A stretch of DNA of 64,000 nucleotides from Motilimonas eburnea (GCF_021295345.1 NZ_JAIMJB010000015.1:1-64000), one strand, 5' to 3'. Positions 16,428 through 26,364 are shown, numbered from the stretch's first letter. The notes: generated by a model not told the origin, from the letters alone. Numbers and translations are program-made.

Positions 16428-16904
16428 TTAATCTTGTTGTGTGAAAAGTGAAGTACGAACCGATTGACCAAAGTCGGTAATACATAAAGGACTAAAGCTA
16501 GACTCTAAGCGATTGGATTTGATCAATGTTTGTGACTCATCATTTCGAGTCAGTACTAACCTATCTCCGTCTAGCTGAGCTTTGATGTTGGATACCACAC
16601 TCAGGTTTGTAACCATTTCAAATAGATCATCACCAAGGTCGGTCAGGCTATAGCTCACATTTTGATAGCAGTTATCTAAATTGTCGTATTCATCACCCAT
16701 ATAGTCATAAAATGATATTTCACCATGGTCTTTGATAACGACATAGAACTCATCTTGTTTGTCATCAATGAGTTCGCTTGCATCCCAAACGCCTGAAATG
16801 TTTACTAAACTTGCTTCTTTTGCTCGCAAATCGCTATTACTGCCGCTACCACCGCAGGCGGCTAATACTAAGCTCATGCCCGTTGCGAAAAGAATGTTAC
16901 GCAT
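16428..16904 (-). CDS. Hypothetical small lipoprotein
   Basis: The 158-residue protein has a lipoprotein signal with LVLAAC (Cys16) followed by a short Gly/Ser stretch. The body (NISGVWDASELID, EFYVVIKDHGEISFYDYMGDEYD, QLDGDRLVLTRND) reads as a lipocalin-like or META-type beta barrel of the sort found in small bacterial lipoproteins. I do not recognise the family. It is monocistronic, between locus B and ribB, with its own hairpin downstream. The start has AAGGGAACATG, a usable ribosome site. Function unknown. Confidence 0.6.
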   Translation of the reverse strand: MRNILFATGMSLVLAACGGSGSNSDLRAKEASLVNISGVWDASELIDDKQDEFYVVIKDHGEISFYDYMGDEYDNLDNCYQNVSYSLTDLGDDLFEMVTNLSVVSNIKAQLDGDRLVLTRNDESQTLIKSNRLESSFSPLCITDFGQSVRTSLFTQQD

Positions 16905-17070
16905 ATCATGTTCCCTTGAATAATGGAGGTTATGACTTTTATTTTATATCATGTCGCCTAACCTATGCTATCGATAATTTTGTCTCGAGTTCATGGTGAA
17001 CAAGTTAACAAATGAAGGGCTACGGGTGGCCATCACACAGGTACTGTTGGCACCAGCAACCCACTTAGCG

Positions 17071-17724
17071 TTAGCTCACCAAGCTTTGTTTGCTATTGAT
17101 ATAGTTTACTAAGTCTTCAATGCTTAACACTGGCATATGGTGGTGCTTGGCAAATTTCACCACTTCGGGCAAACGCGCCATGGAGCCATCAATATTGCTT
17201 AGCTCGCAAATCACGCCATAGGGATCCAATCCCGCTAAACGCATTAAATCCACCGAGGCTTCGGTGTGACCGCGTCTTACTAATACGCCGCCATTGACCG
17301 CTTTTAACGGGAAAACATGACCAGGGCGTGATAAATCTTCAGCCCTTGCGTTGGTGGCGGTGGCGGCTTTGATGGTGGTGACGCGATCGGCGGCGCTCAC
17401 GCCTGTGGTAACGCCCACTTTCGCTTCAATACTCACGGTATATGCGGTGTGATTTTGGCTGGTGTTGTGGCTGACCATTTGCGGTAAATCGAGTTGTTTG
17501 ACTCGTTCTTCCGGTAAGCATAAACACACTATGCCGCTGCCTTCGCGGATCATCATGGCCATTTGCGTCGTGGTGAGGTGCTGCGCTGAAAAGATAAAGT
17601 CCCCTTCATTTTCACGATTTTCATCGTCAACGACTAACACGCCTTGGCCTTGTTGTAGGGCGAGTAAGGCGGCTTCAACACGTTGATGCGGAGTGCCAAA
17701 AGGGGTAAGTAAAGACTGACTCAT
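17071..17724 (-). CDS. ribB: 3,4-dihydroxy-2-butanone 4-phosphate synthase
   Basis: The 217-residue protein converts ribulose 5-phosphate to 3,4-dihydroxy-2-butanone 4-phosphate and formate, an early step of riboflavin synthesis. It shows the metal and substrate motifs [46 protein letters not shown] and [20 protein letters not shown] typical of RibB. The length fits the stand-alone enzyme (E. coli RibB has 217 residues), with no fused GTP cyclohydrolase II. An FMN riboswitch in its 134-bp-distant leader controls it, as in many proteobacteria. Confidence 0.96.
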   Translation of the reverse strand: MSQSLLTPFGTPHQRVEAALLALQQGQGVLVVDDENRENEGDFIFSAQHLTTTQMAMMIREGSGIVCLCLPEERVKQLDLPQMVSHNTSQNHTAYTVSIEAKVGVTTGVSAADRVTTIKAATATNARAEDLSRPGHVFPLKAVNGGVLVRRGHTEASVDLMRLAGLDPYGVICELSNIDGSMARLPEVVKFAKHHHMPVLSIEDLVNYINSKQSLVS

Positions 17725-17858
17725 GGTAAATTCCTTAAGTTAAATAAGTACCAGAATCAGGGCTGATAGAGGCGGCGTTAGCCACGAAAAAAGCCTACGC
17801 AAGCGTGCCACAAGTTAATCGCCGTTAAGCTAACTTATGGTTGCTGCGCATTATTTTT

Positions 17859-18022
17859 ATTCTCTCTCATCCGGACTGTAACCGTCGGCTCTGGGATCTC
17901 ACCAGATCTGCTGACCTTGATTAATATGATCTTATTAACCAAGCGCTCGCGGGCTTTGGTTTATCTCGACATCGAGAGTCTAACCATTTACCGCCGGTGG
18001 GGAATTTCGCCCCGCCCTGAGA
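17859..18022 (-). ncRNA. FMN riboswitch (RFN element)
   Basis: Read on the minus strand, the element runs from TTCTCAGGGCGGGGCGAAATTCCCCACCGGCGGTA-type sequence to CCGGATGAGAGAGAA. It includes the hallmark AGCCGACGGTTACAGTCC segment. These are the conserved core elements of the RFN aptamer. The 134 bp between it and ribB hold a short GC stem followed by T6 (minus strand, about 17786-17806), which could act as the terminator of the expression platform. FMN binding should lower ribB expression. Confidence 0.96.
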
Positions 18023-18181
18023 ATGTGCTGTAAAAGCGCCGATAGTTTACAGTTGCGCTAATTACTTGCCAACACTCTATTGCTATCGTTGAGTTTATCT
18101 ATATGGGGCATTACTTTAGCTACATCGGTGTTTGTTAATGTAATGTTGCACTTGTCGTGCTAAATCGTTAATCTGCGCGCC

Positions 18182-18637
18182 ATGAAACAAGGATGTATTC
18201 AACAATGGGCGCGATTTCTCGTTATATCGGTTCTGCTGAAACTGATGTTGCCCTTCTATGCCAGCGCAGCCAGTGTCGTTAATCCGGCGTTGCAGGGCTT
18301 TGATCCTAATGAAAAGATCCTAATTTGTACCGCAGCTGGCTTTAAGTGGGTTAAAGCCAGTGAACTGTTTGCCGATGCTAAAACGAGCCATGATGGCAAT
18401 CAAGTGGTGGATGTCAGTGGTTTTGATGGTCACGGCAATTCGCCTTTTTCTAAATTTAAATGTGCTTTGTGTGTGCCTTGTGTTGATTTGGGCTCGCTGC
18501 AACAAGTCTATTTGGGCATTAAGCCCAGCTTATTATTAAGTCAGCTCACCGCTATTTGGTATCAAGCCAATGGGCTGGATGATGCTGATGCGATTTGGTT
18601 TCAACCTCTTCTTCGCGCCCCGCCGCAACAAGTTTAA
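18182..18637 (+). CDS. DUF2946-like Cys-containing exported protein
   Basis: The 151-residue protein has an N-terminal signal/anchor segment (FLVISVLLKLMLPFYASAA) followed by the ICTAAGFKWV motif and a CALCVPC cysteine cluster, the pattern of DUF2946 proteins. Such proteins are often found beside TonB-dependent receptors and PepSY proteins and are suspected of handling copper or other metals in the periplasm. Here it is immediately upstream of a TonB receptor and a PepSY protein on the same strand, which supports that context. The biochemical role is unknown. Confidence 0.65.
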   Translation: MKQGCIQQWARFLVISVLLKLMLPFYASAASVVNPALQGFDPNEKILICTAAGFKWVKASELFADAKTSHDGNQVVDVSGFDGHGNSPFSKFKCALCVPCVDLGSLQQVYLGIKPSLLLSQLTAIWYQANGLDDADAIWFQPLLRAPPQQV

Positions 18638-18791
18638 TCCCCTAAAAAACTCATTTTGTTAGCTGGCTTTGCTGCTTCCGTAGCGGTGTGCTTGGCCAAT
18701 GACAATCTCTATTCTGATTATGGCTAACCGGCTTGCTTCTATTTTAGGAGTGAGGCAGTGAGGTTGGTCAAGCAACTTGTTGAAAATAAAT

Positions 18792-20936
18792 ATGAATATA
18801 ATAACGAAGCAAACCTTAATCGCGTTAGCTGTGGGCACGGCTTTACCTTTAGCCGCCAGCGCGCAAGCTGAAGTGGGCCAAGATGAAACGAGCCATATCA
18901 CCCGTGTTGATACCATGGTGGTTACCGCAACGCGTGAAGGCAAGGCGCGCGGTGAACTGGCTGAAAGTGTCAGCGTGCAAGACAAAGAAGAGATCGAAGC
19001 GGTTTCTCCTTCTCACCCAGCAGAGTTACTGAATCGAGTGGCGGGTGTGCACGTGAATAACCTTGGCGGTGAAGGGCACATGACATCCATTCGCCAACCG
19101 ATTTCGACCAGCGGCGTGTATTTGTTTTTAGAAGACGGTGTGCCGACTCGCCCTACCGGTTTTTTCAATCACAACGGTTTATACGAAGTGAACATTCCTC
19201 AGGCCGAGCGCTTAGAAGTGACCAAGGGGCCGGGCTCATCCTTGTATGGCAGTGATGCCATTGGCGGGGTGATTAACTCGGTGACCGAGGCCAGCCCGGA
19301 TTACACCTCAGGAAGAGTAAACCTTGAAGGGGGCGAGTCAGGCTGGAAGCGCGCATTGCTCTCTGCGGGGACGGATCTTAACGAAGAGCATGGCATCGCA
19401 TTTAAACTTAACGTAACCGACAGCGAGGGTTATCGTTATGAATCCGATTATCAGCGCTATTCTAGTTCACTGCGCTTTGATGGAAGCCTTTCTGACACGA
19501 CCGAATATAAGTTGATTGCCGCTTATACCTATGTTGATCAAAGTGGTGTTTCCTCGTTAGAAGAGTTTGATTACCAAAACAATCCGACCAAGAACAAATA
19601 TCATGGCGACATTGGTTTTCGTGATGTACGAGCCTTTCGTTTAACGGGGGAAATGGCCAGTGAGTTAAGTGATGTGTCACTGCTTAGCTTTACGCCATTT
19701 TACCGCAACAATACCACCAAGATGATGCCAAGTTGGATGGTCACTTATGATCCAAACATTCGTGACACGCATTTTCAATCTTTTGGCTTGTTAACTAAGT
19801 ACCGCTATAACTTTAGCCAAGGTGAAGTGATCACGGGGATCGATATTGATCATACGATTTCAGATTACCAAGAAAAGCAAATTTCGGTGGTCAAAAATGG
19901 GGATATTTTCACTGATTATAGTGAAACGGGGCGAACCCATTATGATTATGACGCCGACCAAACCTCGGTTTCACCTTATGTTCACGGTGAATGGACGCCA
20001 TTAACCGATTGGCGTTTTGTGGCTGGCTTACGCTACGACTATTTCCATTTGGATTACAACGACAATCTCGACAGCAGTGTGAGTGAAACCCTAGGTCGCG
20101 GTCGCTGGCTGCGCCCTGACTCGCAAACTTTAGACTTTAATCATCTCAGCCCTAAATTGGGCGCCGTCTATAGTTTCAGTCCTAGTCATCAAACCTATGC
20201 TAACTATCGTAATGCATTTCGTATTCCTTCGGTTGGCCAGTTATTTCGCTCTGGCTCAACGGTGAATACCACCGACCTTAAACCCGTTGAATCCGACAGC
20301 TTTGAAATTGGTTTTCGTGGTGATTTAACGGATAGTTTTGGTTACGACCTGACCTTGTATCACATGATAGTGAAAAATCAGGTGGTCAGTTATATCGATG
20401 GTCGCGATCGCAAAACCACTAACGCCGGTAAAACGAAGCACCAAGGCGTAGAGCTTTCTCTGGCCGGGGATCTAACCGACGAGTGGGGCATGAATGCCGG
20501 CTTTACTTACAACCAGCAAGAGTACCAAGAGTATCAATACATCTACTCTTGTTATCCACCAGTGTGTGTCCCACCTGTAGTAGAAACTCGCAACTACGCG
20601 GGTTTTGATGTTGGTAAAGCGCCTAACACCATGGGCAATTTAGCCTTTCAATATACGCCGCTCGCCATAACCGGTCTGGCCGTTGAGCTAGAGTGGGAGC
20701 ATTTAGGTGAATATTACACGGATGAAACCAACACCAATAAATACAAGGGGCATGATTTATTTAACTTACGTGCCAGCTATGAAATCACCGACAACGTGAT
20801 GCTGCGGGGGCGAGTGATGAACTTAGCCGATACCCGCTATTCAACTTACACCTCAAACCAAGTGGGTAACCCTGCGATCTCGTATCGACCGGGCGCACCG
20901 CGCAGCTTCTATTTAGGCATAGATGCGCAGTTTTAA
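18792..20936 (+). CDS. TonB-dependent outer-membrane receptor
   Basis: With the ATG at 18792 (an in-frame TTG lies 15 bp earlier) the product has 714 residues. It begins with a signal peptide ending SAQA. A TonB box-like VDTMVVTATR is followed by a plug domain (SPSHPAELLNRVAGVHV, RLEVTKGPGSSLYGSDAIGGVIN), then a 22-strand-type barrel with NYRNAFRIPSVGQLF and a terminal YLGIDAQF ending in Phe. It imports a ligand too large for porins, such as a siderophore or metal chelate. The adjacent DUF2946 and PepSY genes suggest a metal complex. The ligand cannot be named from sequence, and I saw no clear Fur box. Confidence 0.9.
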   Translation: MNIITKQTLIALAVGTALPLAASAQAEVGQDETSHITRVDTMVVTATREGKARGELAESVSVQDKEEIEAVSPSHPAELLNRVAGVHVNNLGGEGHMTSIRQPISTSGVYLFLEDGVPTRPTGFFNHNGLYEVNIPQAERLEVTKGPGSSLYGSDAIGGVINSVTEASPDYTSGRVNLEGGESGWKRALLSAGTDLNEEHGIAFKLNVTDSEGYRYESDYQRYSSSLRFDGSLSDTTEYKLIAAYTYVDQSGVSSLEEFDYQNNPTKNKYHGDIGFRDVRAFRLTGEMASELSDVSLLSFTPFYRNNTTKMMPSWMVTYDPNIRDTHFQSFGLLTKYRYNFSQGEVITGIDIDHTISDYQEKQISVVKNGDIFTDYSETGRTHYDYDADQTSVSPYVHGEWTPLTDWRFVAGLRYDYFHLDYNDNLDSSVSETLGRGRWLRPDSQTLDFNHLSPKLGAVYSFSPSHQTYANYRNAFRIPSVGQLFRSGSTVNTTDLKPVESDSFEIGFRGDLTDSFGYDLTLYHMIVKNQVVSYIDGRDRKTTNAGKTKHQGVELSLAGDLTDEWGMNAGFTYNQQEYQEYQYIYSCYPPVCVPPVVETRNYAGFDVGKAPNTMGNLAFQYTPLAITGLAVELEWEHLGEYYTDETNTNKYKGHDLFNLRASYEITDNVMLRGRVMNLADTRYSTYTSNQVGNPAISYRPGAPRSFYLGIDAQF

Positions 20937-20977
20937 TTAGGGCCTTTTGAACTTGTTGAATTTGAAAAGAGTGAGTT

Positions 20978-22519
20978 ATGAGTATGCGAGTGAATTTAGT
21001 TAAGCCGCTATTAAAGCCGGCCAAAAAATGGCACAACCGCTTGGCGTGGTTGGCCTTTATCAGTTTGTTTATATGGGCATTGTCTGGACTATTACATCCC
21101 TTGATGAGTTGGACCGGGCCTAAACTGGCGGCCTTTTTTCCGCCCAAGGCGCCACTGCCCGCGAGTTTCGTGAGCCAAGTGCCCGAGGTATTAAAACGGC
21201 ATCAAATTAACCAAGCGTTATTGGTTAAGGTGGTACCTTCCATAAGCGGCGCGGTACTACAAGTCACGCCAGATGCCTTTCTACCAAGGCGATACTTTGA
21301 TTTATCTAATCATCAAGAGCTGGCTAATTATGACGTCGCTCATGCTAAATGGTTGGCTCGCCATTACACAGGTCTAGCAGATACCGAAATCAAGGATGTC
21401 TCATTTCAAACCGAGTTTGATCATGCTTATCCTTGGGTGAACCGCTTGTTACCGGTTTATAAGGTGCAATTTGCCACGCCAGATAATCTCACCATTTATG
21501 TGCACACCGAAACCAATGCCCAAGCTGGGTTAACCAATGATTATAAAACCCAAGTACAAACGTGGTTTCGCGCCCTACATACGTGGAACTGGTTAGATGA
21601 CTTTGAATATGCGCGGGTGTTGTTAATTGGCGCCTTGATGCTAGTGCTGGTGATGATGACGTTAACCGGCATGGCCATGGTGATGACCATTAAACGCAGC
21701 AATAGGGCTGGCTGGCAACGTAATCTGCATCATTTAGTGGCATATGCTATTTGGTTGCCCTTGCTCGGCTTTAGCGGCAGTGGTTTATATCATTTATTAC
21801 ACGCATCTTTGGCGCAGGAGCACGGTGGCATGCGCCTAAGTGAGCCGCTCGTTTGGCAAGATGATGAGTTAAACCAACAGGTATTAGCCAGTAAAGATCT
21901 GGACTTTATGCTTAACGGCCTAAGTCTTATTCGCGATCCAAAGGGGCAGTTGATTTACCGTTTAAGCTTGCCAAATAAAGCGGCGCCAACCGCTGGTCAT
22001 GTCCATGATGCCGTTAAGGCGAAAGGCAAGGAAAACCATCAACATCATCAAGCGCCAGCACGCGATGCGATTTATGACGGTATCGCCATTAGCGATCCCG
22101 CTCTTTATATCTCGGCAGCAACTGGGCAGCGCATCCCTTTTGATGATGAAAAGCTAGTGATTGCCATGGCTAGCCAACAGCTGGGACTGCCGGTTGAACA
22201 ATTGACGAGCAGCCAATTAATTACCCATTTTGGCCTGCATTACGATTTTCGTAACAAGCGTTTGCCGGTTTGGCAATTGGATTATGACAGTGAGCTTGGA
22301 GATAAGCTGTTTATTGACCCAGCCACTGGGATCTTAGTAGATCGCTTAATCGACAGCGCACGCTACGAAGGTTATTCGTTTAGCTTTTTACATAAATGGA
22401 ACTTTACCCGTCCCTTTATGGAGCGCACCACGCGCGACATTATAATGAGCTTAGTTTTAGGGCTCGCCATGCTGTTCGCTGGGGTAGGGATAATGCTAAA
22501 GCTGAGACGCAGGTCTTAG
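20978..22519 (+). CDS. PepSY-associated transmembrane protein
   Basis: The 513-residue integral membrane protein has an N-terminal helix (about residues 22-45, LAWLAFISLFIWALSGLLHPLMSW), central helices at about 212-235 and 255-275, and a C-terminal helix at about 485-507. This is the layout of PepSY_TM proteins, often paired with siderophore receptors and thought to take part in reduction or release of imported metal chelates. A His-rich loop (HVHDAVKAKGKENHQHHQ, about residues 345-362) could bind metal. It lies 41 bp after the TonB receptor and is probably in the same operon. Confidence 0.8.
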   Translation: MSMRVNLVKPLLKPAKKWHNRLAWLAFISLFIWALSGLLHPLMSWTGPKLAAFFPPKAPLPASFVSQVPEVLKRHQINQALLVKVVPSISGAVLQVTPDAFLPRRYFDLSNHQELANYDVAHAKWLARHYTGLADTEIKDVSFQTEFDHAYPWVNRLLPVYKVQFATPDNLTIYVHTETNAQAGLTNDYKTQVQTWFRALHTWNWLDDFEYARVLLIGALMLVLVMMTLTGMAMVMTIKRSNRAGWQRNLHHLVAYAIWLPLLGFSGSGLYHLLHASLAQEHGGMRLSEPLVWQDDELNQQVLASKDLDFMLNGLSLIRDPKGQLIYRLSLPNKAAPTAGHVHDAVKAKGKENHQHHQAPARDAIYDGIAISDPALYISAATGQRIPFDDEKLVIAMASQQLGLPVEQLTSSQLITHFGLHYDFRNKRLPVWQLDYDSELGDKLFIDPATGILVDRLIDSARYEGYSFSFLHKWNFTRPFMERTTRDIIMSLVLGLAMLFAGVGIMLKLRRRS

Positions 22520-22543
22520 GATAAACATTGAAACAAGGTAAGC

Positions 22544-24220
22544 TTATTGTTGAGCTTGCCCTTGTTGCTCGGCAAGTTTGAGTAGCCTTTGTTTAAACGC
22601 ATGGGCTTGGGCGGGCGTCATGTTTTGTACCGATTGGATCCTGTCATTAATGCTTTGGCTGTGGTTAGAATTGGATTGTCGCTGACTTTTTTTGACTCGA
22701 TTGAGGCTCTCTCGGTTAATGTCCGATTGATAGTATGAGTCTTCATGCGCGGTTTCGATTGAATCAAGCTTGAGCTTATCCGGTTGCATCGTCGAGTCTA
22801 CCTGGCGATAGCCAGCCCAAAACGCTTCAATACCGTCATTGCTTAAATCTAATTTATGGTCAAAGTAGACTTGATGCTGTGGGTCTGTCACATAGTAAGT
22901 GCGAAAGCGCTCGGCTACACTGATGGGCTGAGTTTGTAGGTTAAATAGGGTGAGATCAACATAATGGCGCTGGGCAAGGGGGCCTTGTTGCAAGGTGAGT
23001 TGTGGCCCCGCCAGCAGATAGTTTTCTTTACCCGGCAGTTGCATATTGTCAATAAAGCTCAAGGCCAAAGGCGCAATATTGTGCTTGATACTGCCCTTAG
23101 GTAATTGGGCGAGGTGAGCGAATGGCTGCGGGATTTTCTCGCCCTTAATGGTGCCTAAATGTTGATAAACAAGTGGCTCAGGAACGCGCTCAAAGCCTGT
23201 TGCCGTTCGCCTCACGGTGCGTGGTTTTGACCAATCTCGCTTTATCTTTTTGTGCACGCGAATTTGAGTTTGTCCATGAGTTTCCTCGTGAGTTATCTCT
23301 TGAGGGGGCTCTTCTGGTGTTGTGGGCAATACCACTTCACCGATGGCGAGTACATTATTCCCCAAGGTGAGGCTGTGAAATTCAGTGTTGGCTTTGGGGG
23401 TTATCTTGAGCTTGGCTGTGAGCCTGTTTCGGTTATGGTCAAGTTCAAATATTTGGATAAAGCTATCGCGACCATCGGCTTTGGTATAAAGAGTAGCGAT
23501 ATGAAAAGCCCGACTCGAGACACTGAGGGCTTTGATGCGATAATGTTGCAATTGTTCAGGCAGCTCACCATGGGCGATGGCCTCAGTCCCCTCTTTAATA
23601 TCAAATACCTTGATGCGACGTTGGCTGGCAGTGACCAGGATGTCGCCATAATTGCCCACGGCGAATAGCCAAGGCTCATCGTCTTGGTAGGGGACATCTT
23701 GATCAAAAAAAGCAAAGTTTTGGTTAGGGTAACGGTTGTATAAAAATGATCTTGGCTTATGGATACTGCTGACGCCGTAACAATTGCTTTGCTCGTTTTG
23801 GCAAAGATAACTAAACAATAGGTCGGTTCGCGGCACATATTGCCAGCGGTTTAAAAACAATTGCTGCTCAGTGAGCTCTACCGCGAGACTAAAGGTTTGC
23901 TGATGGGTGAAAAAGTCCCATCGTATATTGTCTTGATTGGCCAGTCGAATGCTTTGGGTTACGCCAAAAGCTTGTCCCTGCAAGGGTTTAACAAACACAT
24001 GATTGTTCTGATACTCATCACTACTTAGCCCTACTTGTGGCAACGGCAAGAATTCGGGTTGCGACAATCTGTCGAACCCAACAATGCGAGGCTTGGGATT
24101 AACGGTGAATGCCGCGTTGTCGTTATTGCCATCGGGGGTGTTGATCTGATTGAGCAGCACTGCGGAGATCAGAAGTAAACTCAGGGCAATAATCGCAAAA
24201 CTGATAATGCGCTTGATCAT
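22544..24220 (-). CDS. Membrane-anchored protein of the TerY-P type operon, function unknown
   Basis: The 558-residue protein has one N-terminal membrane helix (residues ~4-24, IISFAIIALSLLLISAVLL), which probably places the rest in the periplasm. Repeated beta-strand segments (EPWLFAVGNYGDILVTASQRRIKVF, FIQIFELDHNRNRL, HSLTLGNNVLAIGEV) suggest a propeller-like fold. The Gln-rich C-terminus looks coiled. I do not recognise a family. Its start overlaps the kinase stop by 4 bp (ATGA), so it is the fourth gene of a coupled operon with vWA, PP2C and kinase proteins. It may be a sensor or output partner; this is inferred from position. Confidence 0.55.
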   Translation of the reverse strand: MIKRIISFAIIALSLLLISAVLLNQINTPDGNNDNAAFTVNPKPRIVGFDRLSQPEFLPLPQVGLSSDEYQNNHVFVKPLQGQAFGVTQSIRLANQDNIRWDFFTHQQTFSLAVELTEQQLFLNRWQYVPRTDLLFSYLCQNEQSNCYGVSSIHKPRSFLYNRYPNQNFAFFDQDVPYQDDEPWLFAVGNYGDILVTASQRRIKVFDIKEGTEAIAHGELPEQLQHYRIKALSVSSRAFHIATLYTKADGRDSFIQIFELDHNRNRLTAKLKITPKANTEFHSLTLGNNVLAIGEVVLPTTPEEPPQEITHEETHGQTQIRVHKKIKRDWSKPRTVRRTATGFERVPEPLVYQHLGTIKGEKIPQPFAHLAQLPKGSIKHNIAPLALSFIDNMQLPGKENYLLAGPQLTLQQGPLAQRHYVDLTLFNLQTQPISVAERFRTYYVTDPQHQVYFDHKLDLSNDGIEAFWAGYRQVDSTMQPDKLKLDSIETAHEDSYYQSDINRESLNRVKKSQRQSNSNHSQSINDRIQSVQNMTPAQAHAFKQRLLKLAEQQGQAQQ

Positions 24221-25587
24221 GGCTGCTCCTGCGTTAACTTGGGTTTAGGTGGCTCACTTGTTAGCCCTAGTTCTGCTTGGCCTGAAATGATGTCAAACTC
24301 CGGTACGGGAGCGGGGTTAAGTTGCATTCCAAACAGCAATGCCCAAATTGCAACACTTAACCCACCGACAACGATGGCGCTGGCAAGTTGTGCTTTAGAT
24401 AACTTAAAGCCTGCAAACCACGCCCATATTTGGCTGAAATTGATACTAGGCCTTGGTGCAGGCCTATATGCTGGACTAGTTGGTCTAGCTGTATTTTGGC
24501 GTTGGGGTGTATTGCTTGTATATGGCTGCTGATGTCTTGTTTGACGGGCTTTGGTCTGTTTTTTTCTAGCTTTTTTGGGCGCAGCGATATTTTTTTTAGG
24601 TTGCTGGCAATGGGGGCAAGAATGGCCCCAAAATTGATGGCTGCTGGCTTTGTTACACTGCTTGAGCTTAGTGGTTAATCCCTCTAATAGGCCAACCCAG
24701 TCCAGTGCGCTGAGGCGAGAAGTCGAGGTTAAGCTGCGGCTAAAGCTGTTAATCAGTTCAGCTGGAAAATCTAGGTGCAGTGACCAAGGTGACGGCGCAA
24801 TATCAGCATGGGCTTTCGCGCCATAAGGATAAAGCTGCTGACCAATTTTGTTTTGGTTATCCGTGGGTAAATCGCGGCCTTGTTTGGGAACCCCTTGAAA
24901 GGGGTGCAGGCCATGGTTAAGCAGCTGAAATAAGATCACGGCAAGGGCAAATTTATCCTGCTCTTGATCTAGGGCTTGTGGCGGCTGCTGTTGCCTGTAA
25001 GCTTCGGGGGCAATAAAGCCCGCCGTGTATTGATGAGCGGGAAAATCCCCCTTTGGGCCCTTAATGGCAAAGCCATCACAGTCGACGATACACACCTGCG
25101 CGCTGCGTTTATTGACCGATAGGTTGGCCGGCTTTAAGTCGATAATGGCGTGGTCAAGTTGGTGTAGCGCGGCGATTTGTTGACATAAGCTAACGGCTAC
25201 CTTAATGCGAAAACGAATATCATCGGGTAGTTGATGCAGCGCTCGGGTACGCTTGCTTAATAGCATTTCCAGTTGCACATGCTCGGATAAATCCAGCAAG
25301 GGCATGGCAAAGCCTAAAAAGCGCTGTTTGTTGTCTGCGACCAAAGCAATGGGCCAAGTAAAGCCAGCTTCTCCTTGCTGCGAGCTTTGTGGCGGCTGCG
25401 CTATCATTTGCCAGAGTTTGTCTTGGCGCTTGGCATCTTTGTCGGCATCGTGATACAGCTTAATGGCGTATTGGCCATCAAGGCTGGCGTGGATCGCGCC
25501 ATCTGCGCCTTGGTTTAGCGCCTTGGCATTGAGTGTTACGGCTTGGGTTTTGCCATCACTGAAACAAAGGTTAACGCGTATCGTCAT
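24217..25587 (-). CDS. Serine/threonine protein kinase-like protein of the TerY-P triad, with CxxC and a membrane helix
   Basis: The 456-residue protein has an N-terminal kinase domain (about residues 20-300). Visible are the ATP Lys in YAIKLYHD, a catalytic loop IIDLKPANLSV (Asp and Asn present, HRD His replaced), and VDCDGF in place of DFG. The key residues therefore appear intact. It is followed by a single CPHCQQ motif (half of a zinc ribbon, residues ~325-332), a basic Gln/Pro-rich linker and a membrane helix (about 400-422). This arrangement matches kinases of the TerY-phosphorylation triad described by Anantharaman, Iyer and Aravind. It overlaps both neighbours by 4 bp. Confidence 0.78.
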   Translation of the reverse strand: MTIRVNLCFSDGKTQAVTLNAKALNQGADGAIHASLDGQYAIKLYHDADKDAKRQDKLWQMIAQPPQSSQQGEAGFTWPIALVADNKQRFLGFAMPLLDLSEHVQLEMLLSKRTRALHQLPDDIRFRIKVAVSLCQQIAALHQLDHAIIDLKPANLSVNKRSAQVCIVDCDGFAIKGPKGDFPAHQYTAGFIAPEAYRQQQPPQALDQEQDKFALAVILFQLLNHGLHPFQGVPKQGRDLPTDNQNKIGQQLYPYGAKAHADIAPSPWSLHLDFPAELINSFSRSLTSTSRLSALDWVGLLEGLTTKLKQCNKASSHQFWGHSCPHCQQPKKNIAAPKKARKKQTKARQTRHQQPYTSNTPQRQNTARPTSPAYRPAPRPSINFSQIWAWFAGFKLSKAQLASAIVVGGLSVAIWALLFGMQLNPAPVPEFDIISGQAELGLTSEPPKPKLTQEQP

Positions 25588-26363
25588 ACAGCCAAACTTG
25601 AGTCATATAACCAAACTAGGGTTTTATCATCTTGGGTGATGGCGTAGGTGCGCGGATCATCTAAGGTGGCCGCTAAGGCTTGGCTGCCAAGTTGGGTATC
25701 CACACTGGTTAAGTATTGATGCACCGGTTTTAAGAACTGCAAATCAGGCGCGTAGGGATGGGTTTTGGCGGCAAAGCTGGCGCAACCATCACTCATTAAA
25801 AACCAAATTTTGTAACGTGTGGGCGCGCACATCACCCTGAGATGGGACTGCCAATCATCTAAGGTAAAAAAATAAGTGGTTTCGGCAAAGTCGCCATTTT
25901 CAGGTTCGCTGACGATACAATCTTGCCAATCTTCAGGGTTAACCCCCAAAATCAAGCCATCGCCTAAATGAAACATTAGGCTTTGCTGCTGATGTTGGAC
26001 AACACCGCAAAGGGTGGCGTGATAATCACTCAATGGTCCTAGCTCAGCGAGCTCATTGCGACACTGGGTTATGGTATCGCGTAGCAGCGTGACTAATTCA
26101 GCTTGCGCGATGGCTGGTGAGGATAGGGTAAGCACATATTCAAGCAAGGCATCACAAACCATCTGGCTTAGCTTTTGCGCGCCTTGGTCTGAGTGTTTCG
26201 CCGAGCCCGCCCCATCACAAACGCAAGCCACGGTCGTGTCATTTTGGCTGACGACGTGCCAAGCATCTTGGCAAGGTTGCTCTGTTTTAATATGGCCTTG
26301 GCCTCGCACCGCTGCGCCAACAAATAGTAATGCTGGCTCTGGCTTACTGCTTGTTTGGGTCAT
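25584..26363 (-). CDS. PP2C-family protein phosphatase of the TerY-P triad
   Basis: The 259-residue cytosolic protein has the PP2C metal motifs CQDAW (residues ~31-35), VCDGAGSAKHSDQGA (~48-62), LGDG (Asp near 153) and a late SDGCASF. It should dephosphorylate Ser/Thr sites written by the kinase encoded immediately downstream, with which it overlaps by 4 bp. One base separates it from the upstream vWA gene. This order (vWA, PP2C, kinase) is the core of TerY-P systems. Confidence 0.85.
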   Translation of the reverse strand: MTQTSSKPEPALLFVGAAVRGQGHIKTEQPCQDAWHVVSQNDTTVACVCDGAGSAKHSDQGAQKLSQMVCDALLEYVLTLSSPAIAQAELVTLLRDTITQCRNELAELGPLSDYHATLCGVVQHQQQSLMFHLGDGLILGVNPEDWQDCIVSEPENGDFAETTYFFTLDDWQSHLRVMCAPTRYKIWFLMSDGCASFAAKTHPYAPDLQFLKPVHQYLTSVDTQLGSQALAATLDDPRTYAITQDDKTLVWLYDSSLAV

Positions 26364-26364
26364 A

